DNA from: JBEEJZ01 sp041168905
GTDB taxonomy: Bacteria; Pseudomonadota; Gammaproteobacteria; Burkholderiales; Burkholderiaceae_C
DNA: 64,000 nt
NCBI GenBank assembly: GCA_041168905.1
Contig: JBEEJZ010000238.1
Span: 1-64,000, forward strand
Direction of reading: 5' to 3'
Shown here: positions 9,716 through 17,843 of the stretch, piece by piece
Layout of the letters: the number at the start of each line of letters is the position of its first letter
Position numbering within the stretch: position 1 is the first letter of the stretch
Program-made: the position numbers and the translations under genes
Notes under the pieces: generated by a model
Databases searched by the model: none
What the model was told of the DNA's origin: nothing
What the model saw: the letters and a program-made list of their open reading frames with translations, nothing else

Positions 9716-10861
9716 TCAGGCCGCCGCAATCACCATGTCCTGCATGGCGGCGCGGCGCTCCAGGGCGTAACCCTCGCTGTTGAAGACGTGCAGCGAGCCC
9801 GCTGGCAGGCACAGCGCCACACGTTGACCAGCGCTGGCATGGGCCTGGCCAGGTGCCTTGATCACCAGGGGCTCTGTGCCCTCGCCTTGGAGGTACAGGT
9901 AGGTGGATTCGCCTAGGCGTTCCTGCCACTGCACCTGGCGCACGATGTGCTGGGTGGCCGTGCCCAGCTCGGCGTGCTCGGGGCGCAGACCCACGGTCAC
10001 CGCCTCGCCGGGGGAGAGTGCGCTGGCATCGACCAGGGCGTCGATGGTTTCGCCACTGTGCAGGCGGATGCGTGCGCAATCGGCGTAGCCCTCCAGCAGC
10101 TCGCCGGCCAGAAAATTCATTTTGGGCGAGCCGATGAAGCCGGCCACAAACAGGTTGCGCGGGCGGTGGTACAGCTCCAGCGGGCTGCCACACTGGGCCA
10201 CGCTGCCCTCACGGGCCACCGCGTCGCCGGTATTCAGCAGCAGGATGCGGTCGGCCAGGGTCATGGCTTCAACCTGGTCGTGCGTGACGTAAATGGTGCT
10301 GGCTTTGCCGAAGTCGCGGTGGATTTTGGCGATCTCGAAGCGGGTTTGCACCCGCAGCGCCGCGTCCAGGTTGGACAGCGGCTCGTCGAACAGAAACACC
10401 CCGGGTTCACGCACGATGGCGCGGCCGATGGCCACCCGCTGGCGCTGGCCACCCGAGAGCTGCTTGGGTTTGCGCTCCAGCAGGGCTTCGAGCTGCAGCA
10501 CGCGGGCCGCCTCTTGCACCCTGTGCTTGATGACCTTGGGATCGACCCTGGCCAGCTGCATGCCAAAAGCCATGTTGTCGAACACGCTCAGGTGCGGAAA
10601 GAGTGCATAGCTCTGAAACACCATGGCCACCCCACGCTGCGACGGTGGTGTGTCGTTCACACGTTTGCCGTCAATGAGCAGGTCGCCAGCGGTAATGTCG
10701 TCCAGGCCCGCAATCATGCGCAGCAGGGTGGATTTGCCGCAGCCAGACGGGCCCACAAACACACAGAACTCGCCCTGCGCGACGTGCAGGTTCACGTCCC
10801 GGATCACATGTGCATCGCTGCCGTAGGTTTTGTAAACAGACTGAAGCTCAAGGTGGGACAT
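9716..10861 (-). CDS. Sugar ABC transporter ATP-binding protein (UgpC/MsmX type)
   Basis: This 381-residue ATPase powers the galactoside importer whose permeases and binding protein are encoded divergently from 11147. It has Walker A GPSGCGKST, the signature LSGGQRQR, Walker B FLFDEP with LSNLD, and the switch histidine in THDQVEA. A C-terminal MalK/UgpC-type OB-fold regulatory region follows (about residues 240-381). The start MSHLELQSVY at 10861 was chosen because the 20 upstream residues lie in the regulatory region and lack family character. It is the first gene of the minus-strand arm and lies next to the divergent promoter region with operator 1. Confidence 0.9.
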   Translation of the reverse strand: MSHLELQSVYKTYGSDAHVIRDVNLHVAQGEFCVFVGPSGCGKSTLLRMIAGLDDITAGDLLIDGKRVNDTPPSQRGVAMVFQSYALFPHLSVFDNMAFGMQLARVDPKVIKHRVQEAARVLQLEALLERKPKQLSGGQRQRVAIGRAIVREPGVFLFDEPLSNLDAALRVQTRFEIAKIHRDFGKASTIYVTHDQVEAMTLADRILLLNTGDAVAREGSVAQCGSPLELYHRPRNLFVAGFIGSPKMNFLAGELLEGYADCARIRLHSGETIDALVDASALSPGEAVTVGLRPEHAELGTATQHIVRQVQWQERLGESTYLYLQGEGTEPLVIKAPGQAHASAGQRVALCLPAGSLHVFNSEGYALERRAAMQDMVIAAA

Positions 10862-10913
10862 GGTGGTTGGGAGGATGTGCCGGCACGAGCGCCGCTGGTT
10901 GCAGACGGTCGGG

Positions 10914-10939
10914 ATTATCAATCTAACCCGAGTTAGATT
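10914..10939 (-). promoter_or_regulatory. Operator 1 (LacI type) with -10 of the minus-strand galactoside arm
   Basis: A perfect inverted repeat, AATCTAACCCGAGTTAGATT, spans 10920-10939. It has a central CG and the core CTAA-N6-TTAG. Immediately next to it, 10914-10919 reads GATAAT on the minus strand, a good -10 hexamer for the gene starting at 10861. The operator would lie between -35 and -10, where a bound repressor blocks RNA polymerase. A lone half site (CTAACCCGA) lies at 10956-10964. The central CG is typical of LacI-family operators, and the locus encodes a LacI-family protein. Confidence 0.7.
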
Positions 10940-11063
10940 TCAGTTGGTGTAAACCCTAACCCGACGGCAAAAAAACAGAAAAGTCTGACTTGGCTGCATG
11001 AAAATTGAGCAAATTTAAGACTTTCTAGGTGTTTTCCCGGGTATTGATGTGGCTGAAAAGGCT

Positions 11064-11093
11064 TAATAATGAATTTAACTAATGCGTGTTAGT
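11064..11093 (+). promoter_or_regulatory. Operator 2 (LacI type) and -10 of the plus-strand galactoside arm
   Basis: ACTAATGCGTGTTAGT at 11078-11093 repeats the operator-1 pattern (CTAA-N6-TTAG, central CG) with a different spacer. An AT-rich TAATAAT at 11064-11070 is the best -10 candidate for the permease operon; the -35 is unclear (TTGATG at 11044, with a short spacer). The operator would cover the start of transcription about 55-70 bp before the ATG at 11147. The two operator centres are 156 bp apart, so looping by a tetrameric LacI-type protein is possible. Confidence 0.6.
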
Positions 11094-11146
11094 AGTGCTC
11101 AGGTCGAAAAAAGGCCTGAACATGAACACCTGAAACGAGAGCAACG

Positions 11147-12088
11147 ATGAGCACCGTATCCGCCCCTCGCCCCGTGCGGGAGCCCGTTTTTCACAAGCGC
11201 CCCGGCGCCTTGAGCGCGTCGCGTCGCGCCGAGACCTTGACCGCCTGGGCGCTGATCCTGCCGGCGCTGCTGGGCTTTCTGGTGTTTTACGCCTGGCCCA
11301 CGCTGCGTGCCATCCAGATCAGCCTGACCGACTGGAACCTGCTGCGTGAGCCCAACTTTGTGGGCCTGGACAACTACGCCCGCATGCTGGACGACGGCAA
11401 GTTCTGGAACGGCATGAAGCTCTCGGCCTATTACGTGCTGCTCAATATCCCGCTGCAAACCGTGCTCGGGCTGTTTCTGGCCGTGGCCATGGACCGTCTG
11501 ACCCGCTCGCTGTTCGTCAAATCCATCGTGCTGCTGCCCTACCTGCTGTCCAACGTGCTGGTGGCCATGATCTGGCTGTGGATGCTGGACCCCTTTCTGG
11601 GCCTGATTAACCACTACATCGTGATGGCAGGGTTTGAGCGCATGCCGTTTTTTGGCGGGCTGGACTCGTCGCTGCTGACGGTGGCGGGCGTCAATATCTG
11701 GCGCCACATGGGTCTGGTCGCCATGCTGTTCCTGGCGGGTCTGCAAAACATTCCCCGCCATCTGTATGAGGCAGCGGCGCTGGAGGGTGCCACCGAGTGG
11801 CAGATGTTCCGGCGCATCACCCTGCCACTGCTGCGACCGGTGATGGTGTTTGTGCTGGTGACCAGCGTCACCGGCTCCTTCCAGATCTTCGACACCATTG
11901 CGGTCACCACCAATGGCGGTCCGCTGGACTCCACCCGGGTGATCGTGCACTACATCGTGCAAAACGCCTTTGCCTTCTACAAGATGGGCTATGCCTCGGC
12001 CATGTCCATGACCCTGTGCGCCGTGATGGTGGCCTACACCATCGTGCAGATGCGCGTCATGCGTGCCAACGAAAACGACCTGGCCTGA
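11147..12088 (+). CDS. Sugar ABC transporter permease 1 (MalF/UgpA type)
   Basis: This 313-residue inner-membrane protein has about six hydrophobic segments and the ATPase-docking EAA loop (EAAALEGATEWQMFRR...LP). It is half of the membrane channel of the galactoside importer. The N-terminal 25 residues are polar and basic, followed by the first membrane segment (LTAWALILPALLGFLVFYAW), typical of MalF/UgpA-class permeases. It is the first gene of the plus-strand arm, with 11 bp between its stop and the next permease. Substrate is inferred from the surrounding glycosidases, not from this sequence. Confidence 0.9.
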   Translation: MSTVSAPRPVREPVFHKRPGALSASRRAETLTAWALILPALLGFLVFYAWPTLRAIQISLTDWNLLREPNFVGLDNYARMLDDGKFWNGMKLSAYYVLLNIPLQTVLGLFLAVAMDRLTRSLFVKSIVLLPYLLSNVLVAMIWLWMLDPFLGLINHYIVMAGFERMPFFGGLDSSLLTVAGVNIWRHMGLVAMLFLAGLQNIPRHLYEAAALEGATEWQMFRRITLPLLRPVMVFVLVTSVTGSFQIFDTIAVTTNGGPLDSTRVIVHYIVQNAFAFYKMGYASAMSMTLCAVMVAYTIVQMRVMRANENDLA

Positions 12089-12099
12089 AGAGCTCCCAC

Positions 12100-13020
12100 A
12101 TGTCCGCACCCTCCATCACCTCCGTTCCGGGCGTGCATCGCCAGAGCGCTTTTTCTGCCAGCCGAGTTCTGGCCTGGCTGGTACTGCTGGCCATGATCGC
12201 CATCACCCTCACGCCCTTGTGGATGGTCATCAAAACGGCGCTGATGCACCCGAAAGACGTGTACACCAGCTCCACGGCCCTGTTCCCGCCCGACCCCACC
12301 TGGCTCAACTTCAAAAAGGTGCTGGGGCTGATCAGCACGGAGGAAGCCTTGTCGCTGGGCGGCTCGGGCGCGCAAATCAACTTCTTGCGGGCACTGGGTA
12401 ACTCGCTGTTGTTCACCGGCATCATCGTGGCGGTGCAAACCACCTGTGCGGCCATGGCGGCTTACGCCTTTGCGCGGCTGCGCTTTCCGGGTCGCTCCAC
12501 CCTGTTTGGTCTGTTTGTGGCCTCGATGATGGTGCCGGGCGTGGTGACTTTCATTCCCAACTTCATCCTCATCAAGGATCTGGGCTGGCTCAACACCATG
12601 GCGGGCATGGTGGCGCCGTTTTGCCTGATGCAGGGCTTTTCGGTGTTTTTCCTGCGCCAGTTTTTCCTGAGCGTGCCGCGTGATCTGGAAGAGGCGGCGG
12701 TGCTGGATGGCGCCTCGCATGTCTATATTTTTTGGCGCATCGTGTTGCCGCTGAGCCTGACCCCCCTGGCCACCATCGCCACGCTCACCGGCATCAATAT
12801 GTGGAACGAGTTCTTCTGGCCCTACCTGGTGGCCAAAGACGAACTTCAGCAAGTCTTGCCTGTGGCTTTGCAATCCTTCAAGTCACAAACCCCCCAAGGG
12901 CAGCCGGATTGGACCGGCCTGATGGCAGCGACTGCCATCACCGTGCTGCCTACGGTGTTGTTGCTGATGGCCTTCGGTCGACGCGTAGTCGAATCGGTGC
13001 AGTTCAGCGGCGGCAAATGA
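12100..13020 (+). CDS. Sugar ABC transporter permease 2 (MalG/UgpE type)
   Basis: This 306-residue partner permease has about six membrane segments and the EAA loop EEAAVLDGASHVYIFWRIVLP. MSAPSITSVPG at 12100 is the start; the open frame upstream lies within permease 1 in another frame and is not coding. A relatively long periplasmic loop after the first membrane segment (residues about 50-95) resembles other carbohydrate-uptake family 1 (CUT1) MalG-class permeases. It is followed 53 bp later by the binding-protein gene. Confidence 0.9.
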   Translation: MSAPSITSVPGVHRQSAFSASRVLAWLVLLAMIAITLTPLWMVIKTALMHPKDVYTSSTALFPPDPTWLNFKKVLGLISTEEALSLGGSGAQINFLRALGNSLLFTGIIVAVQTTCAAMAAYAFARLRFPGRSTLFGLFVASMMVPGVVTFIPNFILIKDLGWLNTMAGMVAPFCLMQGFSVFFLRQFFLSVPRDLEEAAVLDGASHVYIFWRIVLPLSLTPLATIATLTGINMWNEFFWPYLVAKDELQQVLPVALQSFKSQTPQGQPDWTGLMAATAITVLPTVLLLMAFGRRVVESVQFSGGK

Positions 13021-13073
13021 GCCGGTTCATCACCTTTCCCGTGTTCCCCCAACCATCCTTTTCAGGAGACATC

Positions 13074-14372
13074 ATGTTGAAAAAGACCCTTCCATTCATC
13101 GCCGTGGCCGTGGCTGCCAGCGCCGTTTCGGCTGCTGAAGTCAAGTACATGCTCTGGGACTCCAACCAGCTGCCGGCCTACCAGCAGTGCGCGGCCGATT
13201 TCCAGAAGGCCAACCCTGGCATCACCATCAAGATCACCCAGGCCGGATGGGACGACTACTGGACCGCCATTTCCACCGGTTTTATTTCTGGCACCGCGCC
13301 CGATGTGTTCACCGACCACCTGGCCAAGTACCCCGAGTTTGCCAAGAACAACCAGCTGGTTGACCTGGCTCCCCTGATCGCCCGCGACAAGGTCAAGACC
13401 GACATCTACTCCAACGGCCTGTACAACACCTGGGGCCGTGGCGGCAAGCAGTACGGTTTGCCCAAGGACTGGGACACCATCGCCTTCATCGTGAACATGG
13501 AGCACGCCAAGAAAGCCGGTGTGAGCCTGGCCGACCTGCAAAACATGAGCTGGAACCCCAAGGATGGCGGCAGCTTCGAGCAGATCGTCAAGAAACTGAC
13601 GGTGGACGCCAAGGGCAACAACGCCGCCAGTCCCAACTTCGACAAGAAGAGCGTGGCTGTGTACGGCTACCAGAACCCGGGCACCGGCGGCATGATGGGC
13701 CAGACCGAGTGGAGCCACTTTGCGGTGAGCAATGGCTTCAAGTTCCAGGACGCGCCATGGGACGGCAAGTTCTACTACGACAGCCCCAAGCTGGCCGAAA
13801 CCATCGACTACCTCGCGGGTTTGCCCGCCAAGGGCGTGTCGGCCTCGCTGGAAAACACCAAGAGCCTGGGCTCGGATGCCATGTTCGTGGCCAAAAAGGC
13901 TGCCATCGTGCCCCAGGGCTCCTGGATGATCACCCACTTCAAGGAAAACGCGAAGTTCGAGCACGCCTGGATTCCCCTGCCCAAGGGACCTAGCGGCAAG
14001 CGCGCCACCATGTTCAATGGCCTGGCCGACTCCATCTGGGTGGGCTCCAAGGTCAAGGAAGAGTCCTGGAAATGGGTGAAGTACCTGGGTTCCGCCGAGT
14101 GCCAGAACACGGTGGCCGGCTTCGGCGTGGTGTTCCCGGCCGTGCAGGGCGCTGCCGACAAGGCGGTGGCTACCCAGAAGGGCAAGGGCGTGGATTCTTC
14201 TGCCTTCCTGGCCATGACCAAAGAGCAGACCTTCCTGGCGCCTATTGCTGACAACGGTTCGCAAATCAATGAAATCGTGAACAACGCGATTGAATCGGCT
14301 CTGCTGGGTAAGTCCAAGGCGGCTGATGCCTTGAAGGCGGCCAGCGCCAAGGTCAACGCACTGAACAAGTAA
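13074..14372 (+). CDS. Periplasmic galactoside-binding protein
   Basis: This 432-residue extracellular solute-binding protein (family 1) has a classical signal peptide, MLKKTLPFIAVAVAASAVSA, with cleavage expected before AEV. AGGAGA lies four bases before the ATG. The mature part has the two-lobe MalE-like layout (AEVKYMLWDSNQLPAYQQ; APDVFTDHLAKYPEF; GKQYGLPKDWDT; KAAIVPQGSWM). It should capture oligosaccharide for the two permeases. Two strong stem-loops follow directly, before the GH4 gene, a usual way to keep the binding-protein message more stable than its neighbours. Alpha-galactosides or beta-galactosides are the likely ligands by context. Confidence 0.9.
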   Translation: MLKKTLPFIAVAVAASAVSAAEVKYMLWDSNQLPAYQQCAADFQKANPGITIKITQAGWDDYWTAISTGFISGTAPDVFTDHLAKYPEFAKNNQLVDLAPLIARDKVKTDIYSNGLYNTWGRGGKQYGLPKDWDTIAFIVNMEHAKKAGVSLADLQNMSWNPKDGGSFEQIVKKLTVDAKGNNAASPNFDKKSVAVYGYQNPGTGGMMGQTEWSHFAVSNGFKFQDAPWDGKFYYDSPKLAETIDYLAGLPAKGVSASLENTKSLGSDAMFVAKKAAIVPQGSWMITHFKENAKFEHAWIPLPKGPSGKRATMFNGLADSIWVGSKVKEESWKWVKYLGSAECQNTVAGFGVVFPAVQGAADKAVATQKGKGVDSSAFLAMTKEQTFLAPIADNGSQINEIVNNAIESALLGKSKAADALKAASAKVNALNK

Positions 14373-14383
14373 GTCCAGTCGGT

Positions 14384-14437
14384 GGGCGCAGCGTGTCTGC
14401 GCCCCAGCCATGGTTCGCGGCACGCTGCGGACCATGG
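14384..14437 (+). promoter_or_regulatory. Tandem intercistronic stem-loops after the binding-protein gene
   Basis: Two hairpins follow the stop at 14372. The first has perfect 8-bp arms GGGCGCAG/CTGCGCCC around CGTGT (14384-14404). The second (14408-14437) pairs CCATGGT with ACCATGG and continues inward through TCGCGG/CTGCGG (including G-U pairs) to a CACG loop, about 13 bp in all. There is no immediate U-tract after the first, but a pyrimidine-rich stretch follows the second. Protection of the upstream message or partial termination, lowering melA output relative to the binding protein, are both possible. Confidence 0.6.
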
Positions 14438-14478
14438 CACCTCTTCTTTTTCTCTTCGATTCAGCCCGAGCGCACCCC

Positions 14479-15894
14479 ATGGCACAACGTCGCCTCAAAA
14501 TTTGTCTGATTGGTGCCGGTAGCACCGTGTTCACCCGCAATCTGCTGGGTGACATCCTTTCTTACCCCGAACTCGCGCAGGCTGAGATCGCCCTGCACGA
14601 CATCGACGCTCACCGCCTGCAGCTGTCCGAGAAAGTCGCGCATCGCATGGCCAGTGGCGTGGGCGCCAGCCCCACCATCACCGCTACCACCGACCGCCGG
14701 GCGGCCCTGGAGGGTGCCCGTTTTGTGATCAGCACCATCCAGGTGGGGGGCTACCGTCCCGCCACGGTGACGGACTTCGAGATACCCAAGAAATTTGGCC
14801 TGGAGCAGACCATCGGCGACACCCTGGGCATCGGCGGGATCATGCGCGGCCTGCGCACCATCCCCGTGCAGCTGGAGATGCTGCGCGACATGGAAGAGCT
14901 GTGTGCCGAGGGCGCCATTCACCTCAATTACGTCAACCCCATGGCGATGATCACCTGGGCGCTGAACCGTGCATCCACCCGCATTGCGACCGTGGGCCTG
15001 TGCCACAGTGTGCAGGGTACGGCGCATGAACTGGCCAGGGACTTGGGTATTCCGGCCCACGAGATCAGCTACACCTGCGCTGGCATCAACCACATGGCGT
15101 TTTACCTGCGCTTTGAACACAACGGTGTGGACCTGTACCCACGCCTGCACGAGATCCAGCGCCAGGGCACCATGCCGGCCTGGAACCGGGTGCGCTACGA
15201 AATGCTGCGCCAGCTGGGCCACTTCCCCACCGAATCGAGCGAGCACTTTGCCGAATACGTGCCTTGGTTCATCAAAAAGGGCCGTGAGGATTTGCTGGGT
15301 AAGTTCAACATTCCGCTGGACGAGTACCCGGGCCGTTGCCAGGTCTACGAACGTGCCTGGCCCTACATCGAGCGCGAGCTGGAGGTCCCCGGCTCGCAAG
15401 ATGCCCAGGCGCTGGCGTCCGAGCTGGAAGCCGCCCGGATCCACGTCATGCCGCGTGAAGTGCAAGGCGCGACCCGCCTGCTCGAAGGCCTGAACAAGAT
15501 CGAACGCTCGGTCGAGTACGGTGGCAGCATCATTCACTCCATGGTCAGCGGCCAGCCACGCGTGATTTACGGCAATGTGCTCAATGAGCGTCTCATCGAC
15601 AACCTGCCGCAAGGCTGCGCAGTCGAGGTGCCCTGCCTGGTCGACGCCATGGGGGTCCAGCCCACCCGTGTGGGCAAGCTGCCCGTCCAGCTGGCTGCCC
15701 TGATGCGCACCAACGTGAATGTGCAGGAACTGGTGGTCGAGGCGGTGCTGAGCCAGAACCGGGAGCACGTGTACCATGCCGCCATGCTGGACCCGCACAC
15801 GGCCGCGGTGCTGGATCTGGAGCAGATCCGGGCCATGGTTGATGAGCTGTTGGCCGCCCACCGGCCTTTCCTGCCCGAGTACCTGCATCCCTGA
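14479..15894 (+). CDS. melA: NAD-dependent alpha-galactosidase, glycoside hydrolase family 4
   Basis: This 471-residue protein belongs to GH4, whose members use NAD and a divalent metal and an oxidation-elimination mechanism. The Rossmann motif GAGSTVFTRN is near residue 10. The metal-binding cysteine is in CHSVQGT and a His in GINHMAFYLR. The STIQVGGYRPATV and TLGIGGIMRGLR stretches are those of the MelA-type alpha-galactosidase/alpha-glucosidase branch. The start MAQRRLKICL at 14479 places the dinucleotide fold at the N-terminus as expected. Alpha-galactosidase is preferred because of the gal genes around it; alpha-glucosidase activity cannot be excluded. Confidence 0.85.
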   Translation: MAQRRLKICLIGAGSTVFTRNLLGDILSYPELAQAEIALHDIDAHRLQLSEKVAHRMASGVGASPTITATTDRRAALEGARFVISTIQVGGYRPATVTDFEIPKKFGLEQTIGDTLGIGGIMRGLRTIPVQLEMLRDMEELCAEGAIHLNYVNPMAMITWALNRASTRIATVGLCHSVQGTAHELARDLGIPAHEISYTCAGINHMAFYLRFEHNGVDLYPRLHEIQRQGTMPAWNRVRYEMLRQLGHFPTESSEHFAEYVPWFIKKGREDLLGKFNIPLDEYPGRCQVYERAWPYIERELEVPGSQDAQALASELEAARIHVMPREVQGATRLLEGLNKIERSVEYGGSIIHSMVSGQPRVIYGNVLNERLIDNLPQGCAVEVPCLVDAMGVQPTRVGKLPVQLAALMRTNVNVQELVVEAVLSQNREHVYHAAMLDPHTAAVLDLEQIRAMVDELLAAHRPFLPEYLHP

Positions 15895-15928
15895 AAACGT
15901 TGAATCGCTGAACCGCTGATATTTGCCC

Positions 15929-16993
15929 ATGGCCACCGCAAGCAAGAGACCTCCCACCAGCACGCAGGTGGCCCGCCAGGCCGGCGTGTCTCGTACCACG
16001 GTGTCCTTTGTGCTCAACGGTGTGCGCGACCAGGGCATCAGCGACAGCACGCGCACCCGGGTGCTGGCGGTGGCGCGGGAGATGGGCTACCAGCCCAATG
16101 CGGCGGCTCGTAGCCTGGCCAGTGGCAACACCGGCACGGTGGCACTTGTGATTCCGAAGGCCTCACACCTCTACGTGGACGCTTTTTTGGCCCAGCTGGT
16201 GGCTACCCTCAACGACGAATGCCATCAACACGGCCTGAAGATGTTGATCGAGTCCACCGACGACGATGGCCGCGAGCCCGGTGGCTTTGTCAACCTGGTG
16301 CGTGGTCGGCGTATTGATGGTCTGGTTGTCGCCAATCCCCGCTTGGTGGAAGTCGATCACCTGGACCGCGTGGCTGAAGCCGGCATTCCCATGGTGGTCA
16401 TGACGGCGGGCCGTAAAGAGCTGGCGCGTTTTCACACCATTGGCGGCACCACGGCCCCGGCAGCCCAAACCGTGGTGAACCATCTGCTGGGCCTGGGCCA
16501 CCAGCGCGTGGCTTTTGTGAGCTTTGCTCAGCCCGAGTACGACTCGGTCAGCGAGCGTGAGCTGGGCTGGCGTGCCGCCCTCAGCGAACACGGCATCGAC
16601 GCCGATCCTTCCTGGGTGGAGTACGCCGACATCAGCGCGCAAAGCGGTTACGAGGCCACCCGGCGTTTGCTGGCCCGGGGGGTGAAATTCACGGCCCTGT
16701 TTGCCGGCAACGACACCATCGCCTTTGGCGCCATACGCGCGCTGAACGAGGCTGGCCTGCGCATCCCCGAGGATGTGGCCCTGGTGGGCTACGACGACAT
16801 CCCCCTGGCCGCTTTCGCCACCCCGCCTCTGACCACCATGCGTACCGACCCCATCGGCTCGGGCCGTGTGGCCATGCAAATGCTGATGTCCCAGCTCAAA
16901 CGCGACTTGCCCGAACAAGCCACCCAGACCGTGCTGCCCGCACGCCTGGTGATCCGGGAGTCTTGTGGTGCGAGGCTGGCCAGCCGGCGCTGA
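15929..16993 (+). CDS. LacI-family transcriptional repressor of the galactoside locus
   Basis: This 354-residue regulator has an N-terminal LacI helix-turn-helix (TSTQVARQAGVSRTTVSFVLNG, about residues 10-31) with hinge helix (NAAARSLASGNTGT). A periplasmic-binding-protein-like sensor domain follows, containing LVGYDDIPLAAFATPPLTT. ATG 15929 was preferred to the TTG at 15923. It lies 34 bp after melA in the same orientation, so it is probably co-transcribed and autoregulated. The two CTAA-N6-TTAG operators in 10914-11093 are the obvious targets. The inducer is unknown, presumably galactose or a galactoside. Confidence 0.88.
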   Translation: MATASKRPPTSTQVARQAGVSRTTVSFVLNGVRDQGISDSTRTRVLAVAREMGYQPNAAARSLASGNTGTVALVIPKASHLYVDAFLAQLVATLNDECHQHGLKMLIESTDDDGREPGGFVNLVRGRRIDGLVVANPRLVEVDHLDRVAEAGIPMVVMTAGRKELARFHTIGGTTAPAAQTVVNHLLGLGHQRVAFVSFAQPEYDSVSERELGWRAALSEHGIDADPSWVEYADISAQSGYEATRRLLARGVKFTALFAGNDTIAFGAIRALNEAGLRIPEDVALVGYDDIPLAAFATPPLTTMRTDPIGSGRVAMQMLMSQLKRDLPEQATQTVLPARLVIRESCGARLASRR

Positions 16994-17035
16994 GCAACTG
17001 GCCTGGGCCGATGCGCCCCTGTGGGTGGGGGCGTT

Positions 17036-17061
17036 AGTTAAATCAATCGTTTGATTTAACT
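17036..17061. promoter_or_regulatory. Perfect 26-bp palindrome, probable TetR-family operator
   Basis: Arms AGTTAAATCAA and TTGATTTAACT are perfect 11-bp complements around TCGT. The site ends 17 bp before the ATG of the TetR-family gene. TAGAAT at 17065-17070 could serve as a -10. Position and size fit an autoregulatory operator controlling the regulator and the efflux genes behind it. Confidence 0.75.
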
Positions 17062-17078
17062 GGCTAGAATCGCGGCCT

Positions 17079-17783
17079 ATGTCCCGCACCTTGCCTGCCG
17101 ATCCTTCCAGCCCCGATACCAGCGCCAAAGCCATGCGCAGCGACGGGGTGGAGGCGCGCAACCGTTTGCTGGATGCGGCGCTGGCGCTGTTTGCGGAAAA
17201 AGGGTTTGCCCAAACCTCCACCCGTGAAATCGCGCTGGCGGCACACACCAATATCGCGTCCATCAGTTATTACTTTGGCGACAAGGCGGGGCTGTACAGG
17301 CAGGTGTTTGCCGACCCGCGTGGCAACCCGCCTTTGCCTTCAGAGGCTATCGACGCCCCGGATGTGACGCTGGCCGATGCGCTGGGCGGCATGCTGCGCC
17401 ACTTTGTGGAGCCGCTGAAGCAGGGGCACCACCGGCAGCAGCAGTGCATGAAGCTGCATTTCCGCGAAATGCTGGAGCCCACGGGGGTCTGGCAGCAGGA
17501 AATCGATCACAACATACGCCCGACCCACGAGGCGCTGAACCAGTTGCTGTGCCGTCATCTGGGTGTCGCAGAGGTCGACGACGATATACGCCGTCTGGCG
17601 TTTTCCCTGACGGGCCTGGGCATCATGTTGCACGTGGCCGGCGATGTGTATGGCGCCCTGTGCCCGCAGCTCATTGGCAGCCCGCCCGCGCTGGACACCT
17701 ACACCGACCGACTGCTGACCTATGCCCTGGCCATGGTGGAGGCCGAAGCCCGCCGGCGCAGTGCGGGCATGAACTCTGCATGA
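17079..17783 (+). CDS. TetR-family regulator with CerR/CecR-type C-terminal domain
   Basis: This 234-residue protein has a TetR helix-turn-helix at residues about 25-75 (LLDAALALFAEKGFAQTSTR...SISYYFGDKAGLYRQVF). Its C-terminal ligand domain resembles the CerR/CecR group (MKLHFREMLEPTG). Such proteins are one-component repressors released by small hydrophobic or toxic ligands. It is followed 60 bp later by a three-gene RND efflux operon in the same direction, which is its likely target. A perfect palindrome immediately upstream is the likely binding site. Confidence 0.85.
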   Translation: MSRTLPADPSSPDTSAKAMRSDGVEARNRLLDAALALFAEKGFAQTSTREIALAAHTNIASISYYFGDKAGLYRQVFADPRGNPPLPSEAIDAPDVTLADALGGMLRHFVEPLKQGHHRQQQCMKLHFREMLEPTGVWQQEIDHNIRPTHEALNQLLCRHLGVAEVDDDIRRLAFSLTGLGIMLHVAGDVYGALCPQLIGSPPALDTYTDRLLTYALAMVEAEARRRSAGMNSA

Positions 17784-17843
17784 CTGAACTGAACCTCTGA
17801 TCTCTTTCTTTTGACATCCACCGCGAGCCTATCGAAGAAGCCC

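Noticed and set aside
17003..17035. GC-rich hairpin (CGCCCC/GGGGGCG) after the LacI-family gene as a terminator
   Set aside because: A bulge breaks the stem and no T-tract follows; the sequence runs directly into the TetR operator.
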